This document shows, piece by piece, positions 8,171-16,118 of a DNA stretch of 64,000 bases. Source of the DNA: CAVVSD01 sp963837655 (GTDB lineage: Bacteria; Actinomycetota; Thermoleophilia; Solirubrobacterales; Solirubrobacteraceae); the NCBI GenBank assembly GCA_963837655.1, contig CAWIOK010000006.1, positions 310,001 through 374,000 of the forward strand. Direction: 5' to 3'. The notes under the pieces were generated by a model. The model was not told the origin of the DNA. It saw nothing but the letters and a program-made list of their open reading frames with translations, and did not search any database. Position numbers and translations under genes: made by a program. Position 1 is the stretch's first letter. Every line of letters starts with the position of its first letter.

Positions 8171-8754
8171 CGTGCCACCAGCTTTTCGACGTACTTCGCC
8201 AACACGTCCACCTCGAGGTTGACCACCGTTCCTGGCTCGGCCGTGCCGAGCGTCGTGCGCTGCAGCGTCTCCGGGATGAGCGAGACCTCGAACGCCTCGC
8301 CGGAGATCGCGCTGACCGTGAGCGAGACGCCGTTGACGGCGATCGAGCCCTTCTCGACGACGTAGCGCAGCACGTCGGCCGGGGCGTCGACCGTCACGAC
8401 CCGGCTGAAGCCGTCCTCGCGCACCGCGCTCACCGTGCCGACCCCGTCGACGTGGCCCTGGACGATGTGCCCGCCCAGGCGATCGGACGCGCGCAGCGAC
8501 AGCTCGATGTTGACCTGGGCGCCCTCGCGGGCGGCCTGGCCGAGCGAGCTGCGCCGCAGCGACTCGTGCATGACGTCGGCGGCGAACGCGTCGCCGGTCA
8601 CCTCGGTGGCCGTGAGGCACACGCCGTTGACCGCTACGGAGTCGCCCTCGCCGATCTCGCCGGCGAGCGCGGTGCGGAGCCGCAGCCGCACGCCGTCGTC
8701 CGTTGCATCGACGGCCGCGACGGTGCCCAGGTCTGCGACCAGCCCGGTGAACAC
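8167..8754 (-). CDS. ribE: Riboflavin synthase, alpha chain
   Basis: Riboflavin synthase dismutates two lumazine molecules to riboflavin. The 195 residues contain the expected tandem repeat of two lumazine-binding halves. The first runs from MFTGLVADLGTV through VNGVCLTAT, and the second has GHIVQGHVDGVGTV and VNGVSLTVS. GTG 8754 is chosen because it gives the canonical MFTG start two bases after ribD ends; another GTG at 8763 is in frame and overlaps ribD. The stop overlaps the ribBA start by four bases. Confidence 0.95.
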   Translation of the reverse strand: MFTGLVADLGTVAAVDATDDGVRLRLRTALAGEIGEGDSVAVNGVCLTATEVTGDAFAADVMHESLRRSSLGQAAREGAQVNIELSLRASDRLGGHIVQGHVDGVGTVSAVREDGFSRVVTVDAPADVLRYVVEKGSIAVNGVSLTVSAISGEAFEVSLIPETLQRTTLGTAEPGTVVNLEVDVLAKYVEKLVAR

Positions 8755-8756
8755 CG

Positions 8757-9875
8757 CTACCACTCCGCCAGACGTGCGGTGAGCAGGACGTCCTCGCCGA
8801 TGCGCTCGCACTCGAGCCCGGTCGCGCGGACCGCCTCGCCGATGCGCTCGGCGCCGACGCCCTCCAGCGGGTCGCGCGCGTTGCGCGACCCCACGAGGAC
8901 CGGCGCCATGAAGAGGCGCAGCTCGTCGATCTCGCCAGCGTCCAGGAACGCCCCGGCGAGGTGCGGCCCGCCCTCCAGCAGCATCGACTTGATGCCGCGC
9001 TGCCCGAGGCCGTCGAGCGCGGAGACGACACGCGCGGGCTCGTGCTGGCCGGTGGCGAGCAGGACGTCGGCCCCGGCGTTGCGCAGCGCCTCGGTCGCAG
9101 CGCGCGGCGCGGCGCGCGAGACGACGACCGTGAGCGGGACCTCCTCGGCCTGGGCGACGAGCTGGGAGTCCAGCGGAAGACGTGCGAGCGAGTCGAAGAC
9201 GACGTGGCGCGGCTGGCGCTCGACGCCGGCGACGCGGGCGGTCAGCCGCGGGTCGTCGGCCAGCGCGGTGCCGATCCCGACGACGACAGCATCCATGTGG
9301 GAGCGCCAGCGGTGCGCGCGATCGCGCGACATCTCGCCGGAGATCCACTTGGAGTCGCCCGTCGCAGTGGCGACCTTGCCGTCGAGCGACATCGCGGACT
9401 TGAAGAGCACGAACGGGCGCCCGGTGCGGGCGTGCTTGCGGTGCCCCTGGTTGAGCAGCCGCGCACGGCGCGCGACGTCGCCGCCCGCCATGTCGACGTC
9501 GATGCCGTCGTCGCGGAGGATCCCCAGGCCGCGGCCGGAGGCGTGACCGGCCGGGTCGTCGGCTGCGACGACGACGCGAGCGATCCCGGCGTCGGCGATC
9601 GCGGTCGTGCACGGGCCGGTCTTGCCCTGGTGGCAGCACGGCTCGAGCGAGACGTACAGCGTCGCCCCGTCGGTGTCCCCGCCGCATGCGGCGATCGCGT
9701 TGACCTCCGCGTGGGGCCCGCCGTAGACCTCGTGCCAGCCCTCCCCCAGCACCATCCCGTCGCGCACGAGCACGGCGCCGACGAGGGGGTTGGGGTGAAC
9801 GCGACCGAGACCGTTGCCCGCGAGCTCGACGGCTCGCTGCAGGTACTGCGCGTCGATGTCGGTGAGCACGGGCAC
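8757..9875 (-). CDS. ribD: Bifunctional riboflavin deaminase / reductase
   Basis: RibD performs the deamination and side-chain reduction that follow GTP cyclohydrolase II. The N-terminal deaminase domain has HAEVNAI and the zinc-binding EPCCHQGKTGPC motif at about residues 90-101. The C-terminal reductase domain starts around 150 (RPFVLFKSAMSLDGK) and includes LLEGGPHLAGAFL. GTG 9875 gives 372 residues and begins ten bases after the preceding glycosyltransferase stop; GTG 9869 or 9902 are alternatives. It is first in the rib operon. The spacer is too short for an FMN riboswitch, so any control must lie further upstream or be absent. Confidence 0.93.
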   Translation of the reverse strand: MPVLTDIDAQYLQRAVELAGNGLGRVHPNPLVGAVLVRDGMVLGEGWHEVYGGPHAEVNAIAACGGDTDGATLYVSLEPCCHQGKTGPCTTAIADAGIARVVVAADDPAGHASGRGLGILRDDGIDVDMAGGDVARRARLLNQGHRKHARTGRPFVLFKSAMSLDGKVATATGDSKWISGEMSRDRAHRWRSHMDAVVVGIGTALADDPRLTARVAGVERQPRHVVFDSLARLPLDSQLVAQAEEVPLTVVVSRAAPRAATEALRNAGADVLLATGQHEPARVVSALDGLGQRGIKSMLLEGGPHLAGAFLDAGEIDELRLFMAPVLVGSRNARDPLEGVGAERIGEAVRATGLECERIGEDVLLTARLAEW

Positions 9876-9885
9876 GTCTCTCAGT

Positions 9886-11655
9886 CTACGTCGCGCATGC
9901 ACCGTCCCGGAGCCTGTAGACGGTCATCTCCGGCCCCGGGCGGGAGTAGGCCAGCGGGTAGAAGTTGAACGACCAGTCGAAGTTGAACTCCACCGGCCCG
10001 CGGCCCTTCGTGTACGGCGACGCCTGGTAGGCGACATCCGCCCGCCGCTCCAGCTCCCGGTAGTACGCGATGGCCTGTGGGACCTTCTCCGGCTCGGACT
10101 CGGCGCGGCCCCGCTGGGTCGATCCGACGACGACCCAGCAGTACCCCTGCTGCTCGAACAGCGGGATGAGCTCCGGCCGCAGGGTCTTCTCGAAGTCCTC
10201 GATGTTCACCACGATCCCCGGCGCCGGCAGCAGCCGGCCGGTGTCGGGGTCGACGCGCGACCGGCTCGTCGGGTACTTCGCCCAGCGGTTGCCGTTCGGG
10301 GTGACCGGCGACGCGGTGCCGATGTCCTGCGCCCAGCCGTCGGGGACGACCCCCGGCTCGACGACGATCCTCGTGCCCGCCGGGACATGCTCCACCAGCC
10401 AGTCGCGGGTCAGCCCACGGGTGTCCTCGCGCGACAGCACGCGCCCGTCGTGGATCGAGTAGACGAGGCCCTGTCCGCACAGCGCGACCACGACGAGCGC
10501 TCCGAGCATCGGGCGCAGGCCCGGCGCGCGCCGCGTCGCCCAGGTGACGAGCATCACCGCGCAGACCGCGGCCAGAAGGCACATGAACGGCAGCACCGGC
10601 ATGAGCCAGCGGCCGAAGAACCGCTCCTGCGATCCCATGAACGCGACGAACAGGATCGGCGACGGGGCGAGGAACGCCAGCAGCGCCCAGCGGCGCGCGA
10701 GGGCGAGCGCCGGCAGGGCGGCGACGGCCGCGACGAGCGGCACCCAGCCCAGGCCCCAGCCGAACGACCACAGGTAGTAGACCCAGCCGTTCGTCGTGGT
10801 GACCCCGAGCTTGCCCGCCGCCTCCCTGGAGGCGTCGGACTGGTGGCTCAGCCCGTCGAAGAACGCGTGATGGTCGATGACCGCGTACGGGTTCGCGACG
10901 AGGAACGCGGCGAGGGCCGCGGCGCCCGCCAGGGCGAGCCCGCGCAGCGCTGCGCCGCGATGGTGCAGCGCATGCGCGCCGAACGCCGCCAGCAGCGCGA
11001 GGAGCACGATCCCGCCGGTGTACTTCGTCGCGGCGGCCAGGCCCAGTCCGATCCCGGCGACGAGGTAGTCCAGCCCCCGGCCGGTGCGCAGCACGCCCGC
11101 GGCCCCCCACAGCGCGAAGCACAGCGGGGCGAGCGTCGGGGCGTCGTTGAGCGCGAGGTGGCTGTAGAAGACGGGCAGGAACGCGACCGCGAGCAGTCCG
11201 GCCGCGAGCAGCCCGGTCGCACGTCCGGCCAGCCGCTTGCCGGCCAGGTAGAGCAGCCCGACCGCCATCGTCGCGAGCACCGCGGTCGCGACGCGTGCCA
11301 TCGTCCACACCGCGGCTGGGTCACTTGCGAACGCCTCGCCGACCGCCAGGCGGCCGCCGTAGCGGACGGCCAGCAGGACGTGCAGGACGTAGGTGTAGGC
11401 GGGTGGGTTGACGTAGTACCCGGGGTCCAGGCCGTGCCCGAACATCCCGATCGCACGGGGCAGGAAGTGCGCGTTCTCGTCGGCGTTGTACGCGTACGGC
11501 AGCCCCTGGCGGATGCCCCAGAGCCGCAGACCAAGCGCGAGGAGCAGCACGCCGGCGACGCCGAGGCGCCATCGGGTCGCGTGCGCCTCCCGGTGGCGCT
11601 CCAGCGGCGGGACGTAGCTGGCGACCGCGTCCGGGGGCGAGCTAACAGCGGACAT
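9886..11655 (-). CDS. GT-C fold glycosyltransferase (ArnT/GT39-like), membrane
   Basis: This 589-residue polytopic membrane protein has about ten or more hydrophobic segments between residues 30 and 410 and a soluble C-terminal domain. Early after the first membrane span comes Y-A-Y-N-A-D-E-N-A-H-F, the acidic D/E pair in the first external loop that acts in catalysis in GT39/GT83 enzymes. Such enzymes transfer sugars from polyprenyl-phosphate donors outside the membrane. It overlaps the second GT-C gene by 14 bases, forming a pair. With the divergent DPM1-like GT2 gene, which could make the lipid-linked donor, it suggests a surface glycan or glycoprotein pathway. Acceptor and sugar are unknown. 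Confidence 0.75.
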   Translation of the reverse strand: MSAVSSPPDAVASYVPPLERHREAHATRWRLGVAGVLLLALGLRLWGIRQGLPYAYNADENAHFLPRAIGMFGHGLDPGYYVNPPAYTYVLHVLLAVRYGGRLAVGEAFASDPAAVWTMARVATAVLATMAVGLLYLAGKRLAGRATGLLAAGLLAVAFLPVFYSHLALNDAPTLAPLCFALWGAAGVLRTGRGLDYLVAGIGLGLAAATKYTGGIVLLALLAAFGAHALHHRGAALRGLALAGAAALAAFLVANPYAVIDHHAFFDGLSHQSDASREAAGKLGVTTTNGWVYYLWSFGWGLGWVPLVAAVAALPALALARRWALLAFLAPSPILFVAFMGSQERFFGRWLMPVLPFMCLLAAVCAVMLVTWATRRAPGLRPMLGALVVVALCGQGLVYSIHDGRVLSREDTRGLTRDWLVEHVPAGTRIVVEPGVVPDGWAQDIGTASPVTPNGNRWAKYPTSRSRVDPDTGRLLPAPGIVVNIEDFEKTLRPELIPLFEQQGYCWVVVGSTQRGRAESEPEKVPQAIAYYRELERRADVAYQASPYTKGRGPVEFNFDWSFNFYPLAYSRPGPEMTVYRLRDGACAT

Positions 11656-13144
11656 ACGCCGCGTAGTACGCCGAGACGGCGACGCGCTTGAAGCCGGGCG
11701 GAGGGAGCGAGTCCATCGGATCGTCGAACTCGGTCACGAGCGCCTGGTTGAAGAGGGCCTGCCGGCCATGGACGAGGATCACGACGCCCTTGTCCGGCAC
11801 CTTGTCGGTCGAGGACCGCGCGATGACCTTGTCCTGAGGGAGGTCCAGGTACCAGCGGGCGTCCGGCACGAGCTTGTGGTTCGGCGTCCACACGGGACCG
11901 CACTCCAGACCCTTCTTGACCGCGGGCTGCGCGATGAGCGCCTGGAACGCGTTGTGCGCGTCGCCGCGGAAGCTGAGCTCGGAGTCCAGCCTGGCGAGGC
12001 TCACGCGGGTCACCGTGAAGCCGACCCCGAACAGCACGAGCAGGAGCGCTCCCGCTGCCCAGATGCGTCGCGGCCAGGTGCGGTCGCGCAGCATCGTCCA
12101 GCCGCCGACCGCGACGCCGCACAGCACCATCGCCATGAGCGAGGGGACGAGCAGGTAGCGGGAGATGACGGAGAGGCCCCCGGCGCCCACGAGCGCGAAC
12201 GTCACCACGCCGGACGCGAACAGCACCGCCGGCATGACGAGCCGCCGGGGGACGAGCACGAGCGCGAGCAAGAAGCCCACGATCGCGCCCAGGACCACCG
12301 GGAACTTCGCGAGGTCGATGAGGAAGCTCCAGGTCGCCGCGGGAACCGCGCCGGCGCCCTTGTTGCGACCGAGCTCGTCGGCGAGCTCCGTCGTCCCGGT
12401 GAACGAGTAGGTCGGGTTGCCGGTGACGAGGAAGTCGGTCAGGACCCAGACGACGGGACCGAGCGCCGCGAGTGCGGCGTAGCCGATCCGCCGTCCCCAG
12501 GACGCGCGCCAGCCGGCCCACAGCACGTAGAGCCCGGCGAGCAGCCACGCCTCCGGCCGCAGCATCGCGCCCAGCGCCAGGAGGATCAGCACCGACCATC
12601 CCCTGCGCGGCTTGTGCAGCTCGAGGACCGCGGCCCAGATGATGAGCGCGAGGTAGAGGGGGTCGATGTACCCGCGGGCGGCGAGGAACGGGAAGTCGAA
12701 GCGCGTGATGACCAGCACCGCGGCGACGAGCCCGACGAGTGGCGTGAACGCGGTGCGGCCCAGCGCGTAGAGGCCGAAGACGAGCGCGACGAAGCTCGCG
12801 ACCATGAGCGCGACGAACAGGCGGTCCGCGCTGCCGCCGAACAACGACACGAAGGCGCCGATGAGGATCGCCAGCGGATGCTCGGTCGGGGCGCGGTAGG
12901 CCTCGAAGGAGAGCGGCTCGAGGTGGAGCAGCTCGCGACCCCAGATCATGCTGTAGATCGAGTCGTAGTTGGGATACGTCGGGTACAGCAGGAAGCCCGC
13001 GAGGGCGCCGACGGACACCACGACGGCGCCCACCCATTCGAGGGTGCGCGTCGTCAGACGCGACCGCCATCCCGACGATCCGTCGGTCGCGTGACGCGCC
13101 GGACGCGGCCGTGAGAGCGTCGGCGCCGACACGCCGAGTAGCAT
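11642..13144 (-). CDS. Polytopic GT-C-like glycosyltransferase or membrane protein
   Basis: The protein has 500 residues with roughly ten membrane segments between residues 35 and 380 and a soluble C-terminal domain of about 120 residues. The first external loop has Y-P-N-Y-D-S-I-Y and later R-A-P-T-E-H-P, resembling acidic/His loop motifs of GT-C enzymes, although I cannot name a family with confidence. The ATG at 13144 is preceded by a strong GGAGG seven bases upstream. Only 18 bases separate it from the divergent GT2 gene. Its 3' end overlaps the next GT-C gene, so the pair is one operon. Confidence 0.65.
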   Translation of the reverse strand: MLLGVSAPTLSRPRPARHATDGSSGWRSRLTTRTLEWVGAVVVSVGALAGFLLYPTYPNYDSIYSMIWGRELLHLEPLSFEAYRAPTEHPLAILIGAFVSLFGGSADRLFVALMVASFVALVFGLYALGRTAFTPLVGLVAAVLVITRFDFPFLAARGYIDPLYLALIIWAAVLELHKPRRGWSVLILLALGAMLRPEAWLLAGLYVLWAGWRASWGRRIGYAALAALGPVVWVLTDFLVTGNPTYSFTGTTELADELGRNKGAGAVPAATWSFLIDLAKFPVVLGAIVGFLLALVLVPRRLVMPAVLFASGVVTFALVGAGGLSVISRYLLVPSLMAMVLCGVAVGGWTMLRDRTWPRRIWAAGALLLVLFGVGFTVTRVSLARLDSELSFRGDAHNAFQALIAQPAVKKGLECGPVWTPNHKLVPDARWYLDLPQDKVIARSSTDKVPDKGVVILVHGRQALFNQALVTEFDDPMDSLPPPGFKRVAVSAYYAAYVRC

Positions 13145-13162
13145 GGCACCCCCTCCGCACGC

Positions 13163-14227
13163 ATGAAGCTCATCATCCAGATCCCCTGCTGGAACGAGGA
13201 ACTCCAGCTCCCCGACACGCTCGCCGATCTCCCCCGTGAGGTCGAGGGTTTCGACGTCGTCGAATGGCTCGTCATCGACGACGGGTCGACCGACCGCACC
13301 CTCGAGGTGGCGCGTGAGCAGGGTGTCGACCACATCGTCCGGCTCACGAACAACAAGGGCCTGGCCGCCGGATTCCAGGCGGGGATGGACGCCTGCCTCA
13401 AGCTCGGCGCCGATGTCGTCGTCAACACCGACGCCGACAACCAGTACGACGCGCGGGACATCCCGAAGCTCGTCGCGCCGATCGTCGCCGGCAACGCCGA
13501 CATGGTCGTCGGCGATCGCCAGGTCATGGAGATCGAGCACTTCTCGCCGCTGAAGAAGCGCCTGCAGCGCCTCGGCTCCGAGGTCGTGCGCCGCGCGTCG
13601 AACACCGACGTGCCCGACACCACCTCCGGCTTCCGCGCCTACAACCGCGAGGCCGCGATCCAGATGGCGGTCGTCTCCAAGTTCACCTACACGCTGGAGA
13701 CGATCATCCAGGCGGGCAAGCTGCTCGTCGCCATCGACCACGTCCCCATCAGGACGAACGAGAAGACGCGCGAGTCGCGTCTGTTCCCGTCGATGTGGTC
13801 GTACGTGCGCCGCAACGCGGTGTCGATCTTCCGCATCTACTCGCACTACGAGCCGCTGCGCATCTTCATGTCGATCGCGGCGATCATCGCGCTCGTCGCG
13901 GCCATCGTCTGGGGCCGGTGGGCGTACTTCGCGATCTTCGAGGGCGACAGCGCGGGTCACGTCCAGTCGCTGATCCTGGGCGCGGTGCTCTTCAACGCCG
14001 CGATGCTCCTCGGCGCGCTCGGCGTGCTGGGCGACATCCTGTCCGCGCAGCGGACGATGACCCAGCGGGTCTACGAGCGCGTCCGCCGCATCGAGTTGCA
14101 GCTCGGCGTCGACCCGTCCCACTACGAGCCGGGCCAGCAGCACACGACCCGCGGCGCCACGACCGGCGCTGGGTCGGGCGCGGCGACCGGGAAGACCGAG
14201 GAGCGCGAGGCGGTGAGGTTCGGATGA
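13163..14227 (+). CDS. GT2 family glycosyltransferase (polyprenyl-phosphate sugar synthase-like)
   Basis: The 354-residue protein has an N-terminal GT-A domain (about 1-230) starting IIQIPCWNEE, with VIDDGSTDRT and the metal-binding D-A-D at about residue 91-93. Two hydrophobic segments follow at about 235-260 and 270-300, then a hydrophilic tail rich in Gly, Ala and Thr. This layout fits DPM1/GtrB-like enzymes that attach a sugar from a nucleotide donor to polyprenyl phosphate. That makes it the natural donor source for the two divergent GT-C enzymes. It is followed by the methyltransferase with an ATGA overlap. No Shine-Dalgarno is seen before its ATG, so leaderless translation is possible. 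Confidence 0.82.
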   Translation: MKLIIQIPCWNEELQLPDTLADLPREVEGFDVVEWLVIDDGSTDRTLEVAREQGVDHIVRLTNNKGLAAGFQAGMDACLKLGADVVVNTDADNQYDARDIPKLVAPIVAGNADMVVGDRQVMEIEHFSPLKKRLQRLGSEVVRRASNTDVPDTTSGFRAYNREAAIQMAVVSKFTYTLETIIQAGKLLVAIDHVPIRTNEKTRESRLFPSMWSYVRRNAVSIFRIYSHYEPLRIFMSIAAIIALVAAIVWGRWAYFAIFEGDSAGHVQSLILGAVLFNAAMLLGALGVLGDILSAQRTMTQRVYERVRRIELQLGVDPSHYEPGQQHTTRGATTGAGSGAATGKTEEREAVRFG

Positions 14228-14853
14228 CGCCGACGGTCACGGTCGATCGTGAAGGCACGGTCACCGGCAACACCCTGGACAAGTACGGCTCGACCAACCC
14301 GGTCGTCCGCCGTCTCATGGGCGGCTTCGAGGACACGCTGGACTCGCTGTGGGCGAAGGCGTCCCCGGCGACGTTCCTGGACGTCGGCTGCGGTGAAGGC
14401 GTGCTCACGCAGAAGTGGGCGCAGCGCATCCGGGGCGGCCGCGCGGTCGGCATCGACCTGGACGACCCGCTGTTGCACGCCGAGTGGGAGCAGCGGCAGG
14501 AGCCCAACCTCTCCTACCAGGTCATGAAGGCCGAGAACCTGCCGTTCGCCGACGGCGAGTTCGAGCTGGCCGCCGCGATCGAGGTGCTCGAGCACGTGCC
14601 CGACGCCGAGGTCACCGTGGCGGAGATGGCGCGCGTCGCTTCCCGCTACCTGCTCGTGTCCGTGCCGCGTGAGCCGCTCTGGCGCGGACTCAACGTGGCG
14701 CGCGGGGCGTACGTGAAGGACCTCGGGAACACCCCGGGACACGTGAACCACTGGTCCAAGCGGGACTTCGTCGCCTTCCTGAACCGCCATGGGCGGGTCG
14801 TCGAGGCACGCTCGCCCTTCCCGTGGACCATGTGCCTCGTGGACGTCTCCTGA
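14224..14853 (+). CDS. SAM-dependent methyltransferase, class I
   Basis: This 209-residue class I methyltransferase has motif I FLDVGCGEG at about residues 44-52, an acidic motif II (VGIDLDD), and ALEVLEHVPD-like motif IV (AIEVLEHVPDAEV). It belongs to the broad UbiE/Methyltransf_11 group whose substrates cannot be read from sequence. The start codon overlaps the GT2 stop as ATGA and its end overlaps the flippase gene by about 31 bases. It is therefore likely to modify the lipid-linked sugar or glycan made by this locus. That role is inference from context. Confidence 0.8.
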   Translation: MTPTVTVDREGTVTGNTLDKYGSTNPVVRRLMGGFEDTLDSLWAKASPATFLDVGCGEGVLTQKWAQRIRGGRAVGIDLDDPLLHAEWEQRQEPNLSYQVMKAENLPFADGEFELAAAIEVLEHVPDAEVTVAEMARVASRYLLVSVPREPLWRGLNVARGAYVKDLGNTPGHVNHWSKRDFVAFLNRHGRVVEARSPFPWTMCLVDVS

Positions 14854-16118
14854 GCGCGCAGAAGACCTCGTACGCCCGGGGCGCCCGGGTCCTCTCGATC
14901 GGCATCGCGACGACGGGCGTCGTCACCTTCGCGTACTTCTCCGTCGCGTCCTACGCGCTCAGCGAGGTGGAGTACAAGAACATCGCGCTGCTGTGGGCCG
15001 TGATGTTCGTGATCGTGTCGGTGATCTACCGGCCGATCGAGCAGCTGTTGTCGCGCACGATCGCCGAGCGCCGCGCGCGGGGCCTGCACACCGGCCACCC
15101 GCTCGGCATCCCGCTGCTCATCCAGGCGACGTTCGCGCTCGTCTTCCTCATCATCGCCCTCGCCGTCCGCCAGCCGGTCCAGGACAACGTGTTCGACGGC
15201 TCCGCGGCGCTGTACTGGATCCTCGTCGGCGGCGTGCTCGCGTACGCGGCGAGCTACTTCGCACGCGGGTGGCTGGCCGGCCATCAGCGCTTCGCGCTGT
15301 ACGGCGGTCTTGTCCTGCTCGAGTCGTGCTCGCGCTTCCTGTTCGCCGTCGCAGCAGTCGTCGGGCTCACCCACGGTCAGGCGGCCGTCGCGCTGGGCAT
15401 GGCGGCTGCGCCCTGCGTGTCGCTGTTCGTCGTGCCGCTCGCCTGGAGCCGCAAGGACCCAAACGTCGACCTCGAGGCGGTCGAGCAGGCCGAGGGTGGG
15501 TTGACGTTGCGCCACGGCGCCGGGTTCGCGTTGAGCGTCCTCGCCGTGATGCTCGCCGAGCAGACGCTCGTCAACGGCGCGGTCCTGTCGGTCGACGCAA
15601 CCGCGACGGACGCTGCGCTCGCCGGTGTCGTGTTCAGCGTGCTGCTCATCGCGCGGGCGCCGCTGCAGCTGTTCCAGGCGATCCAGGGGACCCTCCTCCC
15701 CCATCTCGCGACGCTGCAGGCAACCGCCGGCCGCGCGGAGTTCGGGCGCGCGATCCGCGTCACCCTGACGGCGATCGCCGTCTTCGCGCTCTCCGTCGCG
15801 CTCGGCCTGTTCATCATCGGGCCGTTCGCGCTGAGCGTGCTGTTCGACGTCGACTACGACTACGGGCGGGGCGGTCTGGCGATCCTGGCGCTGGGCGTCG
15901 GGTGCCACCTGGCGGCCGGGACGCTCAACCAGGCCGCGCTGGCCCGCGGCCAGACGGCGTACGCGGCCATCGCGTGGCTGGTGGCCGCCGCTCTGTTCCT
16001 CGGCTGGATGTTCACGCCGATCGTGCATGACGAGCTGCTGAGGGCCGAGGTCGGCTACTTCGGCGCCGCCGCGCTGCTCTGCGGCGGGCTGGCGCTGCTC
16101 TACCGACGCGCGGCCTGA
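14823..16118 (+). CDS. Polysaccharide/lipid flippase-like membrane protein (MOP/Wzx type)
   Basis: The protein has about 431 residues with around twelve hydrophobic segments evenly spread through its length and no large soluble domain. This is the pattern of the MOP exporter superfamily (Wzx, MurJ relatives). Start choice is uncertain: GTG 14823 lies inside the methyltransferase gene, GTG 14832 is also in frame, and the first membrane segment begins only after residue 18. As the last gene of GT2-methyltransferase-flippase, it probably moves a lipid-linked saccharide across the membrane for the GT-C enzymes. Its end overlaps the convergent GGDEF/EAL gene by 19 bases. Confidence 0.72.
   Translation: MDHVPRGRLLSAQKTSYARGARVLSIGIATTGVVTFAYFSVASYALSEVEYKNIALLWAVMFVIVSVIYRPIEQLLSRTIAERRARGLHTGHPLGIPLLIQATFALVFLIIALAVRQPVQDNVFDGSAALYWILVGGVLAYAASYFARGWLAGHQRFALYGGLVLLESCSRFLFAVAAVVGLTHGQAAVALGMAAAPCVSLFVVPLAWSRKDPNVDLEAVEQAEGGLTLRHGAGFALSVLAVMLAEQTLVNGAVLSVDATATDAALAGVVFSVLLIARAPLQLFQAIQGTLLPHLATLQATAGRAEFGRAIRVTLTAIAVFALSVALGLFIIGPFALSVLFDVDYDYGRGGLAILALGVGCHLAAGTLNQAALARGQTAYAAIAWLVAAALFLGWMFTPIVHDELLRAEVGYFGAAALLCGGLALLYRRAA

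Noticed and set aside
9876..9885. Possible FMN riboswitch ahead of the riboflavin operon
   Set aside because: Only ten bases separate ribD from the upstream glycosyltransferase stop, and no RFN-like conserved segments are visible nearby.
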